Shown one piece after another: positions 36,015 to 48,344 of a stretch of DNA of 64,000 bases. Under the pieces are notes generated by a model. It was given only the letters and a program-made list of their open reading frames with translations, did no database searches and was not told the origin of the DNA. Every line of letters starts with the position of its first letter. The first letter of the stretch is position 1. Position numbers and translations under genes: made by a program. This DNA is from Gibbula magus (taxonomy: Eukaryota; Mollusca; Gastropoda; Trochida; Trochidae), in NCBI GenBank assembly GCA_936450465.1, contig OW388294.1, forward strand, positions 70,714,075 to 70,778,074, read 5' to 3'.

Positions 36015-36100
36015 CTAAATAACTTGACACTGGTAAATAACTTGACACTGGTAAATAACTTGACACTGGTAAATAACTTGACACTGGTAAATAACTTGAC
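36015..36100. repeat. 18-bp minisatellite, five copies
   Basis: AACTTGACACTGGTAAAT repeats head to tail; the last copy diverges (ACTTGACACTCGCAATG). It lies just upstream of the pseudogene start codon, where the related relic at 22240 has a single copy (GTGACACTCGTAATGAACC), so the array expanded locally after duplication. Confidence 0.9.
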
Positions 36101-36575
36101 ACTCGCAATGAACCTCTTTACCTTTTTACCAGAAATAGGAATCCAAGTAAGTTGATTGATAAGTACCTCCGTCCTGTACTTTGAATGGTTTTCTTACTCA
36201 ATTATAGTTTTCATATTTCTTTCAGTACAGGTGCTAATTTAGTTCCAGTGTTTCATGAAAATTATATATTGATGTCAACCCTAAGTAATAATCTGGTTGA
36301 AGAACATGTTTTAGACAAAGCAAGTTGGAATTGAAAGAAAGAGTTGATTAGATAAATGTTATTTAATTAGTCTGATGACTGGTCAGGAGAGACCTCAGAC
36401 TATTTGATGATGTCCACAAGAGGCTAATAATGTCCGATTAGAACGGAATGACAAATGTCTGATATTGAGAATCGGTATGATGAACAAAATTCTCAAATTC
36501 TCATTTAGAAGACAAATAGGTACATATGCAATATAACTGTTAATGACTGTTAAAATGTAAGATTATGTTCTTAGA

Positions 36576-36665
36576 TGTACAATCAATCAATCACTTTATT
36601 CAGAATTAAAGGCCAAGTGGCCCAGAGTACATCAGATTTTACAAAAACATGGCATGGTGTGTAGA
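36576..36665 (-). mobile_element. LINE 3' untranslated tail with (GATT)n end
   Basis: On the minus strand this reads TGGGCCACTTGGCCTTTAAT, TCTGAATAAAG, TGATTGATTGATT. It shares the GGGCCA...GGCCTTTAAT...CTGAATAAA module with the LINE fragment ending at 22925. Only the last 90 bp are present, as expected of a 5'-truncated insertion. Confidence 0.75.
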
Positions 36666-37474
36666 TGTACAGTATGCTTATATTACGATTGTTATTAATG
36701 TTCTAAAGTTTTCCTGTTAAAAACATTTAGCTTAGTCTTTTTCTGTGATTACAAATAAAAAAAACACGCTGCTCGAATTCACTGTACATGGGTTTGTCTG
36801 ACAAGACAGCTATTTATTAGATTTTAACCAAATTGACCTGTTATATTTGTCCTCGAGTACCTTTAACAAAAAACACCAATCAACAAATGAAAGTGGTTCG
36901 ATTATTTAGCACCTGAGACCTGATGCCAAATTTTAATTAAAATGTGCTGGAACATAATACCCATTCCTCAGTGGGTTATTGATCTGGGTATGACTCGACA
37001 GGGGTCATGTCATATTTCCTTGTTAACCATTCCTTGAACGGAATCTAGACTGTATTTAAATCTCTTATTTGATTGAGTCATCAAGCCATGACATGTTACA
37101 TGAAAACCACATAATCCTGTTTTCAAATATACTTACATATGTCTTGATTTGTGCGTCAATTTCCTACTACAAAATTCACCTAACTGTCTGAGAAAATCGA
37201 TGAATAAGGGAGCAGTTTTAAAGACAGAAACGTAAACTTTTCCTGGGTACATATTTGACATTGCCCCTTTCATTTTACCTCCAGTTTAACAAAAGGACAT
37301 GAGTATGCAAAAAGTTGATCTACAAAGCTACCAAACATTAAGCAAAACTTGTAATGTTTAATGAATCAATGTTTCACTCTTGTTTAGCTAAGAGAGCGGG
37401 TTCAACTAAAGAAAAGAAGATTGGTGATTAAAGCGTTCAGGTTTACTTCAACCATTCATTATTTATAGTTGTCT

Positions 37475-37745
37475 TCCTTCCTTTCGTTCATGTCATTATA
37501 TGAGCTTACCCTTCAATTATTTATCATGTGAAGATTTTCATTTATTTGTCTGAATACATTGATTGCAGTTCTTCAAATAAACAGTTTGATTTTAAATACA
37601 ATGTGCTATGGAAACAGTAAATATCTGGATATGTTATTAGGGTGGACAGGTACGCGTGGGCACGAATCTGTGAAAATTTCAATACGCAAATACGTTTGCC
37701 AATGTGTGATATTGAATGTAAGTCTTTGTGAATATCCACTTCTTT
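37475..37745. repeat. Lectin upstream-region repeat, second copy
   Basis: This aligns with 25565-25840 in the same orientation (CATGTCATTATATGAG, AACAGTTTGATTT, ACAATGTGCTATGGAAACAG, GTGATATTGAATG). It has no coding content. Confidence 0.7.
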
Positions 37746-38009
37746 ATTGAAGAAAACATACTTTTTTGTATAACTCCTTACATCATATTCAAGCCCCTGA
37801 AACGTCGCCTATATCATACAAAAAGGTGCTGACATAATATATTTTTAGTTGTTAAGACAATATTACATTATCATGTATTAAGAGAGAAGATTGTTTTCCT
37901 TTCTTTCACTTGAAATTCTCTAAGGTCAAATTACACTGAAATTACTCTCCTTTTAAAAGTAAATTTCTAATCAATTAAAACAGAACAGACGTGGTTTTGG
38001 TGGGCTTAT

Positions 38010-38440
38010 TTATGTTATTTAGATATCCACAATATCTCAAATGAAATTATACGTATATTAGTGCACTGTAGATATTTCCATCAAATATACACATGTACAT
38101 CAAAACTAAACTGTCAATCGCATCACTGTTTCTATAAATTTATAAGAAAAAACCTATGTAACATTGGCATTTTACATCAATTTAAATTTAATAAGGCGTC
38201 CAAAACAATATCTTAATCAATTACCATTTCTATGAAAAGGCCGAAAAGATTAGTTTCAAACGAGCGATAGCAAGTAAGATATCAATAACATAGGATAACT
38301 CAGGATAATTAAATATTTGCGGACTCGTCAACAGAAATCCAATAATGTTTGACAGTTATATTTTGGCAATTCTGACTAGGTCACTACAACCTAAGACGAT
38401 GGTACTAACATACTGTACATAATACCAATGATGACTTTTT
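38010..38440. repeat. Lectin 3'-flank repeat, copy 2
   Basis: It shares the order of words with 31480-31930, including ATTTACATCAATTTAAATTTA and an eroded foldback (CGAGCGATAGCAAG). The lectin gene that should lie beside it to the right is not present, so this is evidence for a lost or displaced copy. Confidence 0.6.
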
Positions 38441-39900
38441 GTTTAGAATTACTTTAATTATACATATCTTTTGGAAATACTTTCTTTTTACTTCATATGT
38501 TCAGGGTGGACAACTGCAAGACATAGTTATGCTTTTAAGTTTGAGGTACACAACAAATAACAAACACGTTATTGATAGCAATGATACTTCGTCGGCACCT
38601 ACATAATGAAACCTAAATGAATTACACAGAAACATGCAGAAAATAGTGTTGTGTATGGTATCATTCTGTGTTTAGAAGAACTAGAGAAAAAGAATACAGC
38701 GCCATATTCCTTATAACTTTATACTGTCACTGTATACTTCTTGTATTCGAATACGACATGAGTCGAGGATGGTGTGCACGGAGGTTACGGGGCAATACAG
38801 TACACTATGCAGATTATTAACAAACCCATCAAGTATACTTTTCAACAGCTTACAAAGGGGTCTAGTGTGCAAAAAGCTTACATGCAAAGATTGTCATACT
38901 TAATTGCCAATTAGAATATGTGTAGAAACGTTCCCACGGGAAATATTTTAAATCAATTTCAGCTTATTGACTTATAACAGGCAATCAGTATTCACTACCT
39001 GTAGAGAGTTATTACTATCAAGCATAACGTTGCGATATTAATGACAAACGCTGTAGGCGTCTACGCTTAAACTATTGATTCATTAAGATATCACTTATTT
39101 GGATTATTGGGTAAACATCACAAGCAGATTATGTAGTCATTTCAACAATAGTTAATATCAACTCTTTAATTCCAGTTATAGAAATCTGAGTGCATATTTC
39201 AGTAGAAATACGTCATGGTATTGCTATTCCAGACATCAACATACACTATTCGGTAAAATCATTATACAATATTTTTCTAGAATGTGATAAGAATGGACAA
39301 ATACATTGAGAATTAACATAATCTCAAGGAAGACCAAATGCTGTGATAGAATAACAACCTCCGCCGTGTGTCCCTTTGATAGAAAACCTATCGAAGAAAA
39401 TAGGATAATACTTACTACTTTATCTGTAATGGAGACGAGGTAGTTTTGAACTAATCTTAAAGGGGCTGTCGCATTATTTTTTGTCAATCTTTCTTCAAAT
39501 TGCCCATTTATGATTATAGTTTACGTTATTCATAATTACTTTAGACGGTTAAACATCTTATTTCACAAACCAATTGTCCGTAGTGGCAATAACGGTATGG
39601 CGTATAAGGCACAAATTGCATAGCGGCCATTTTAATATGAACACATTTTATTATTTCGAATGGCACAAACGATTCATATGGCTTTACCGAACAATGCAGA
39701 CTCAACTTGATTTTCCGAAGGTTTGTCTACTATTGGTGACATTATTTTTTAAATACATTTGTTATGGTCTGATGAAAATTATAATGATTCGTACCAAACG
39801 CAAAAATTAATTTCTCTCAGAAAATAGTGGTAGTGTAACAATATCAATTGCAATATAATTTCTTTCGTTTGAAGTACTTATTAGAATGAAATTAATTTCT
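38441..39900. other. Gene-free stretch
   Basis: No supported exon on either strand; frames at 39236-39487 and 39574-39810 have no splice context or recognisable domain. Confidence 0.4.
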
Positions 39901-39961
39901 CCTAGCGTTGGAAGATACAACAAAGGGAAGTAATGCTTTGTACAGGTGGCGCTCTATCAGG

Positions 39962-39970
39962 TATAAAAGG
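39962..39970 (+). promoter_or_regulatory. TATA box of a possible core promoter
   Basis: TATAAAAGG is a textbook TATA box. About 25-30 bp downstream lies a candidate initiator (GTCATTCTCAG). It follows CAGGTGGCGCTCTATCAG and precedes an open frame of 114 codons. It could drive a gene or be the internal promoter of a retroelement terminal repeat. Confidence 0.35.
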
Positions 39971-39986
39971 GTGGGAGATTTAAACT

Positions 39987-40331
39987 ATGTCATTCTCAGC
40001 TGCGGTGCACCAGCGGTCATTTTTAGTTTCTGTATTTCATCATATGATAATTGTTGTGAATAGTTCCGTTGTAATGCACAAGCTGTCATTCTCATTTCAG
40101 TTAAAAATCGATGACTGGCTCTTTTGGTTGGGCCGGACCTATCCGGGCAGGCGAGCCGTTAGAATACGTGAGTCATCATATGAGACGTGCTGCCTGGATG
40201 TAGCTGTGGTCCGAGCTGTGGAGATTTTGGGCTCGTGGAGATTTGACTTGAACAGAGACTTGATCGTCGACTTCATATGCTTTCCAGTCGCTTGTCGTCG
40301 TCAAACTATAACCCTGTGCCCTAAAACATGA
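39987..40331 (+). other. Unassigned 114-codon open frame downstream of a TATA box
   Basis: The first part of the frame is hydrophobic; the second part, after a good acceptor at 40098-40107 (CTCATTTCAG), has higher GC and a mixed arginine-rich composition. No family is recognised. The second part might be an exon, or the end of a retroelement leader region. Confidence 0.2.
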
Positions 40332-40436
40332 AACTGAGATCTAAAAAATGATATTGTTTAACTGCATAATTTTACATTAATAAATTCACCACTTATCAAT
40401 CTCCACTCCTACCAAGCATAATAATAAGCATAATAA

Positions 40437-40572
40437 CATAACGAGTGAGTGGTGAATATCGAAAATTTTCCAACGATATATTTTTAACTATGTGCGAAAG
40501 CGAGTGAATAAATCACAACATTAAAAAATATCGAGTTGAAATATTTTCGATATTCAACACTCAATCGTTATG
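40437..40572. mobile_element. Foldback element, third complete copy
   Basis: CATAACGAGTGAGTGGTGAATATCG pairs with CGATATTCAACACTCAATCGTTATG, continuing through GATATATTTTTAA and TTAAAAAATATC to a loop with TGTGCGAAAGCGAGTG. The same GCGAAAGC core is present. Confidence 0.8.
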
Positions 40573-41559
40573 TAATCTATCTATTACATAAGAAACTCGA
40601 GACAAACATCAAACTATGAGCGACATTACCGCGTAATAATACTAATACTGGGTAATTAATCTAGGCGGAGTCATGCTGTAAAAGAGTAAAACATGTAGTC
40701 CCGTTATCCATACGCTCTCGCTCGCATCTACATAAAATATCATATTTACACAATCATTATCACAACATATTAACCAAGATATGCAAACTTATTATTTTCA
40801 ACTTCATACGTGTATATCTGGACGTTGATCATATCAAAAAACGGATTATGCCGATTCTAAACTCAATCATTTATAAACTATATGAATTAGGCTACTCCTA
40901 AAACACGGAAACCGTATTGACAATAACACGACCGTTGTAAACAAAAGGGATATTTCTTCCTAGACTAAATTGAAGCAAACTAATATTATTGTTATATAAT
41001 CATAAAATATTCGAGTTTGGAACCCAAATTCTCTCGTTTTAATTTTGCACATCTATTTTTGCGATGACGCATGTTTATTGATAGCCAAAAATATGTACAG
41101 AAAAAAAAGATATGACGAACTGAAAAACTGAAGTTGCGAGCAGGTTCGGTTGTACTCGATAAGCTGATGGCGAAAGTAGTACGGCATTATGACGTCACTA
41201 TCGTTGAATAGCTTATTTTGGTTACACAACACTCGTTAAATAACTTTCAACTGGTTACACAACACTTGTTTCAAATAAACAAACTTTACTCATAAAGATA
41301 TTCAGAACACGTACGTAATACAAACAACTATCCATCTTTATTACTTAAAAATGCCTTGTTTTCTTCTCACTATATGTACTTGATGTACAAGGGGGTTCAA
41401 GTCAACAATGGATTTGACATCCTATACTCTTATAGGTTTTATTGATTTGGAACAGTCCTTATATATTTATTATTTACCTAAATATAAGCGTTCAACATTT
41501 GATTACAAAATTTGTGTATATGTGTTGTATGTATATGTATATGGGCCTGTGGAAGGAAG

Positions 41560-41678
<119 letters not shown>

Positions 41679-43793
41679 ATGTTCTAGTTGGTCAAAGATA
41701 TAAAGGACACGTTTGCAACAATTTTGAGAATCCTTTTATCACATTTTATTGATCACCATACAGTGAACCTATTATTTATTCAAGTTATCGAAACAAGTGG
41801 AACCAATGTTGAAACTCATTAACCATTTCATACTGCCATTCATTAATTTTTCGAGATTAAGATTATTAACTTCTTTAAACCTCACATTTAATTTTAATTC
41901 TTCACTAAGACACTGCAGCCTGCTGTTGAAGGAAGCTGTCAATATGTGGTACAAGCTCATTTTCCTGATCAGTGTTGTGTAAGTTCAATGTATATGTCAC
42001 TTAGATGAATTTCATTAACTACAGGCGTGATAAGAAAGTGGAACAGGGTGGTTACCGTATATACCGTTTATGAATTATAGCGATGATGCGGTTACGCATT
42101 AACGTCACAAATCATTTTGGAACAGCGATTTCAGCATCCAATGTAAGTTTGTAAAAGCATGGCAAATTAAAGAATCTTAACTCGATGAATACAATTCTGT
42201 ATATGTTTTTACAAAACACACATATGTACTAACATTTATATTTGACCTGTTTGAAATGTATTATATGTTATTTTACCCTGTAGTTTAATAATTGCCGCTA
42301 TTGCCGTTATGCTCACAGCTCTGCTGGTAAGGTGCGTTTCGAGTTGGCGCCGTATTATCAAGGTCATGAGGAATTCAATAAAGTTATCAGTGAGAGTATC
42401 CTGGAGTCCCTGCAAGATGTATCCGGGTCTGACGAGTGTGCTGACAACTGTGTGAAGCACCCAAACTGTTCAACAGTAACGTCTGTGAACTTCTTGGAGA
42501 CCTGATGCTTCCCAAAATAGCAAATGAACCACGATGGGATGATCAAAGATATTACTTCATCCGCAAAGGTATCGTAAATAATATACATCATTCCTGCAGG
42601 GTTTCACATCATTCCTGCAAGTTTCATGAACATTTGTTAAGTCGTTTAGCTTCAGCGGCATTTTAGTAAAACAGTAGCTTACTGTAATTGTTTGTTTCAT
42701 ATTAAACTGTTACTATTACACAATACTTCATGTTCAGTAAAGACATAGTTTAAATAATTTTTATGGCCTCTCTTGAATAATATGCATTTCAATTTTTTAA
42801 TATTAAAACTATGAATATAGAAATTACCAAATGTTCATTGCTGTACTATTCTATGATGGAATACAGGTAAAACGTTTCATGTGGAAAACTTAAAAATAAA
42901 TTGCTCCAAACAATGCATCGAAATACCATTCTGGTAAGTTATGTTTTCAGGTTCAATATAAAATGTTAAAACGCATCAAATGTGTTTCACCACATTTTAA
43001 TGGGCTTAAATATATGTTAAAATATAGTACACGTGGTGATTTCAGTTCAAAGAATTTCGCTCAAAGTCAACATATTCATTCGCAATCGCCAAATATCCTA
43101 ATTACTACTTCCCAATTAAAATCGAACAACTTCATTAAACATGTGCAGAATCTAAACTACAGTCCCATTTACATGCACCGACCTATAAAGCATTATCAAC
43201 CTAAATTTGTCTTTTTTTGTGTTGTAAGTTAGCTTCTAAAATTACGTTTGGCTAATAGATGTGGCTCATAAAACCACTTGACTTACGATTTCGCAATGTT
43301 TTACGTTTTAGCTCGCATGGTCATTGCGGATATTTTGAAAAACGTTGGTAGTCTATAAGTGCATTTTGAAACATTTTCCCATGTTAAACATCGAAATTTG
43401 GATTCGAACTGGACCGTTTATTGGGCCCAAAACCTTCCAGGATCAACTTGATATCAAGGGATATCAGCATCTAAAGTCTGGTTGTAATAGCTGCAATCCT
43501 TCTTACCAAAGTGCTGTACAAATTACAAATACAAATTCAACAATGAGGATCCAGCCTGAATCCTTAATAAGAACCAAACCCAAAATGTCGACATACACAG
43601 CAGTGCAGTATTGATAAAAAAAACATAAGAACAGATGAAAGTATAATATTTGCTGCCAATTGTAAAATTGCTGTTATTGAAATAGAACATTGTACATTTG
43701 AAATAGAAAAATATATAAGTGTTTATATAATGAACTACATTCTTTCAGAATGGTGTAACTTGGATCGACGCTACATCTTCTTTAGAGGAACAG

Positions 43794-43909
43794 GGCCCCC
43801 TTTCACAAAACACTAAGGTGATCGTAAGTCATTAAGGTAACCTTAGTGCCATGTTAAAGGATGGGAGATAAGGTTAATCTTAGTAAAGGTTGCTTTGTGA
43901 AAGGAGGCC
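43794..43909. mobile_element. 116-bp MITE with GGCC ends inside a lectin exon
   Basis: The left end GGCCCCCTTTCACAAA and the right end TTTGTGAAAGGAGGCC are inverted repeats of 16 bp with one mismatch. Flanks are CAG (43791-43793) and CTG (43910-43912), consistent with a CWG target duplication changed at the central base. The interior ACACTAAGG...CTTAGTAAAGG is also partly inverted. The CWG target suggests it was mobilised by a Harbinger-type transposase. Confidence 0.75.
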
Positions 43910-43912
43910 CTG

Positions 43913-43938
43913 GGTGCCTATTCTCGAAAGGATCCTAG
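43913..43938 (+). repeat. Harbinger left terminal inverted repeat
   Basis: GGTGCCTATTCTCGAAAGGATCCTAG matches the reverse complement of the right end with a single mismatch. A second internal copy of CTATTCTCGAAACGATCCTA lies at about 44008. Confidence 0.92.
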
Positions 43939-44152
43939 CTAGGATAGATCCTAGCTATTTAGGACAATAGTTGGGATATCCTACCGTTAGGATAAGACCT
44001 ATTCTCGAAACGATCCTAAACCTGTCTTAACTTGTGTTACCGATCCTAGCTAGGATATCGAACTCTTCAGTCAGGGAGATAAAAAAAACTAAGGGATTCC
44101 CTTGTGACGTCACGATCTTTTGGGAAATCCCCGAAGCAGACGATAAACAACA

Positions 44153-47100
44153 ATGTCAGCGCCGAGTAGTCAGACGGACAAGAAAATGCGCAAAGTCAAC
44201 TGGTCACTCAGCGAAATTGAGTGTCTGGTTGACGAAGTGACCAAACACTCCCCGGTCTTATTTGGATCATTCTCGTCCACAATAACGAATATGAAGAAGA
44301 AGCTGTTGTGGGCCGAAATATCTAGCAGGTAAATCTAAAGGCAAAGCCTCGATTGCCGAATCGGCGAATGGCAGGCGATGTAAATTGTCAAAATAAGCAG
44401 TTAAAATTAGTAACTATTTTTCTTTTATAATGTAATTTGTGAATATAGTTTTTTTGTGTGTGCAATTATGCTTATGTTTTATTTTTTTCCTCATGAAATA
44501 TATCAACATAAAACTTTTAGGAATGTTAATGAATCTGTAAAATTGTTGATACTGTTGTGAATAGACAATTATAGTGTCCACATATATTGTACATATATTG
44601 TACAAGGCCTACATGAATTATATCATGTCATGCTCAGTTTGATGTAAACATTATTTCCTTTTTTTTATCTAAAACATTTTTCATATTACAAGAGTCACAA
44701 ACTCTTTTTTTTCAAGTGTAAACTTTAATAATTCATGCTTCATGCTATTTATAAATTGATAATATATTACTTATAAGTAAGAATTAAAAATATGTTAAGA
44801 ACTACACCTGAATTATATAAATACATATAATTATCAGGATTTCAGTCCAGTAAATTGATATATGGAACTATCAATTTTTTTCAGAGTCAGTGCTTGTGGA
44901 TCTTCAACTAGATCCCCTGAAGATGTCAAGAAAAAATGGACAACTCTCAAGTAAGAACTTGTGAAATGAACTTTTACTATTATAACTTGTACCATAAGAA
45001 TTTAAACCTAATACACTTAAAGCCTTATAACTATAAAGTATTATTCTTACAAAAACTACATTCATTGTTATGGTTAATCTCCAAAATTAGTGTTTTTGGA
45101 ACTGTGATGCAAATTATCTTTGAAGTAATTTGATGTTAGATTACTGATATTGATATATATATATGAATATCTTGAAACAGGAGTGACACAAGGAAGAAGG
45201 CTGGTAGCCAGAAGAAGGCCATGACCCAGACCGGTGGAGGACCCCCACCATCTCAACTAAATGAGATTGAGTACAAGGTATTTACAAAACCAAAATATAT
45301 TTTAATACAAATATTTCACTTTGATTAACTTTAAATAGTTGATATTATAATGAAATGTTATTATCTGCCTATCATCTGATTTTTTTTAATTTTGCCATAT
45401 ACAAAATATTATATAAAATTGTGACATGTTTTCACATTTTTAACACTTTTTTTCACTGCAATTAACTGTTTTGATTCATGAGTAACAACTATTTTATTGG
45501 AGAATTTGTATGTGACAATATCCCAAATCCCAGCTCAAAGTTGTCATTGCCTATGTCTAAGTTTGTTAATTTTCTGAATCGTCATACCTCTTATGATAAT
45601 AAATGCATGTTTAAAAATTATTTTCAAGGTTGTGTCCCTCATTCCAAGTGTTCAAATAGATGGCTGTGCAGGAGGGTTGGAAAGTGAAGATTTACCAGGT
45701 ATTCATTCATATAACAGTGATTAATCTACAAATATGACTTTTAGAGTACAGGGACTTACTAAGTTACTATCACAAGTTTTTATGAGTCCCAGAAAATATA
45801 AGCGAGTCCCTCCATAGTAATGCTATTAGTATAAATAAAAACCTTGCATCTCAGGGATTCATAGTTTAAAGTTTCAATTTTAAAATTTTTTGAGTAAATG
45901 AAGTACGACTCGCAGTTAAATTGTTGGGGTGTCTGATATTAGAGTTCCACCTAATTTAGGAGCTTACATGAGATTCATGATTATTATTTGACTAATATGA
46001 TGTGAAATAAAAGAACAAATATTAACCTTAATTATTACATGATTTCAATGTGACATGACTGATGTAATAACACTTTAATATAATTTGATCCTGTTCAGCA
46101 CTTGACAGTGGGTCATGTTTGGCGACAAGTTTTGGGTCAGCTGTGCCGTTCAACTTCATCCGAGACGATAGACTCGGCTCAGACCTCTACTCATCCTCCA
46201 AGCTGCACTCCATCTCCGCCATCTAGAGGCCCAGCAGCATCAACAGCCCGACCGCCATCACAGAGTTTGTCACCAGACATTGGTAAGAATATAATTTATC
46301 ATCCAAAACTTGCTCCCACAGTAGATATCGCTTGTGTGAGATCAAGCAGAATCTACAAGTGATATCTACATTGTAGATATCGCAAAAATCAAATCGTCAC
46401 AATCCTATTACATCATCAGCTAATGACAACACAAGGCTTTGACATCACTGCTGACAATGTTATGACATCACAAAGTTGATGACGTAACAATGCTTTGATG
46501 CCACAATGATGACATCACAATGCTATGATCCCACTGAGCTTAAGTCAAATGGCAGTTTTGTGTTGCAGATGTGTTCATTATTCAGTGTTGTTCCTAGAGG
46601 GGACCTGAAGACATTTGCCCACCTTTTTTGGCTTGGTGTCCCTTAAAATTTGGAGAAGTAGGATTCTATTACCATTGCAAAGGGTCCCACTTTGGTCAAA
46701 ATAACCTTCTCAGCAGATCACCTAGGAACAACACTGTTATTTTGCTGATAACTGTTGAGGAAAGATTTTGAATGATAAATAAAATCTCACCTTCGTGTCT
46801 TTTGAAATCAAATATCAACTCGTGTTAATATTCAGTCTCTCATGTTATTAACATAATATGACATAGACACTCATTTCATATCCTCATATCCCTTTACTTC
46901 AACTGTTAGGTGCTCTTTAAACTTACTAGTTATCTGACTAATTGTTAACATGCTAATGAAATGTATTGATACAATGAATTTATCTTTACAGTTTCAAGAC
47001 GAAGTGCTAAGAAACAAAAGACAAAAGCACATGGTAAGTCATATAGATGTATGATATGAATAGGCTTCATGCATCAATTTATAGTGTAATCTTTATGACA

Positions 47101-47640
47101 TATAATTCTATTTTGTTTGAGGAATTCACAGCAAAGTTATATGTTTCACTATCTTTGCCTTTATCTTGGTAAAAATAATAGTGAAAATGATTAATTTTTT
47201 TCTTTAATACAAACTTGTTAAGTCATGTTTACTTGGAATTACAATAATATAAATTCTTATAAAAGAACATATAAAGGAGGCTGGAACAGTATATACACTA
47301 TTTACCCCAGTTACTTTGTAAACGGTGTGTAATAACTGTAAAAATAACCCAAGAGTATTTAAAATGATGAAGATTTATTATTCATAATTATACTTTTCAT
47401 GATTTTTTTCAATTTTGTGGTGATTCAGCTGACAGTTCATGGCAGGCTAACGAAGTGGTCCAGCTTGAGAGGGAGAAGGTGGTCCTGATGCGGGAACATG
47501 TCCAGGTTGACAGAGAGCGCCTGCAAGTGGAAAAGGAGATCTTGATGGAGTTGAGGCTCATGAGAGAGCTAACTTTTCCCTCAACTACAATGTCAACTAC
47601 GATGTGCGTGTCACCAATCATTCATTTAGGAATGGAGTGA
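44153..47640 (+). CDS. Harbinger Myb/SANT-like DNA-binding protein
   Basis: Seven exons: 44153-44328, 44885-44950, 45181-45277, 45629-45698, 46109-46282, 46992-47033, 47429-47640, totalling 278 codons plus stop. All junctions are GT-AG. Residues of about 14-85 match Myb/SANT-like domains of Harbinger partner proteins: VNWSLSEIECLVDEV, VLFGSFSS, W in LLWAEI, and EDVKKKWTTLKSDTRKK. A Ser/Pro/Thr linker follows, then a charged C-terminal helix (VVQLEREKVVLMREH onward) likely to be a coiled coil. In the known family this protein carries the transposase to the nucleus and binds the transposon ends. Exon 5 has two acceptors 10 bp apart; only the second (CTTGACAG|TGGG) keeps the frame. The first would run into a stop. 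Confidence 0.88.
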
Positions 47641-47939
47641 AGTTGTTTTGTTTGATTAATTTCATATATATATACTTTAGCCAATGAGGATTTTAAATTG
47701 TAGATTTGTTAAGTTTGTATGAACTGGCATTGTGAAAAGTGATGACATATTTTTTATTACCATAGAACAGTACATAAGATAAACATTCTAATCAATACTA
47801 TATACAATTAGGTATGTACAGTTTTTGCATTCAGTAAAATACACAAACAATGTTGGGGATCATAAAACATATTTCTTGAACAAAGACATAATGATTTTTT
47901 TAAAAATTGCGATTTCGTAAAGTTCCAAACTTGATATTA

Positions 47940-48136
47940 TTGTGTCAATGTGAGTTTGTTGGGATGTGTCAGTGCGATGAAGTCGTTGTGTCACTGTGAT
48001 GAAGTCGTCGTGTCGGTGTGGGGTAGTCGGTGTGTCAGTGTGGGGTAGTCGGTGTGTCAGTGTGGGGTAGTCGGTGTGTCAGTGTGATGAAATTGGTGTG
48101 TCCGTGTGGGAGTAGTCATTTGTCAGTGGGAGATAG
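47940..48136. repeat. Minisatellite, about 21-bp unit, between the two Harbinger genes
   Basis: GTGTGTCAGTGTGGGGTAGTCG and variants (GTGATGAAGTCGTC) repeat about nine times. It lies in the spacer where the convergent transcripts end, strongly G/T rich on the plus strand. Confidence 0.85.
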
Positions 48137-48344
48137 TAGGTAATATTATCTTCTGATGTCTCCTGTTTAAATGTAAGTAGTACAAACCATTTTTAGTTTG
48201 TTTACATTGTGTAACTTTGTGCTTTGTTGGAATTGTTAATAAAGTATAATATCCTGTTTTACAGATATTTGTATATTTTTTTTCTGATTTAGCTGTTAAA
48301 TCGCAAATTCAAAGTCAAAATGTTATAAAAACTGACCGTGCATA

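Noticed and set aside
36015..36100. CRISPR-like array
   Set aside because: The 18-bp repeats are head to tail without unique spacers and the genome is an animal; it is a minisatellite.
43741..43800. Harbinger target duplication read as CCC or TGG
   Set aside because: Only CTG gives identical flanks with symmetrical GGTGCC termini; shifting by one base breaks the match.
46109..46282. Frameshift in the Harbinger partner gene
   Set aside because: Using the second acceptor keeps the frame through all seven exons, so no lesion needs to be assumed.
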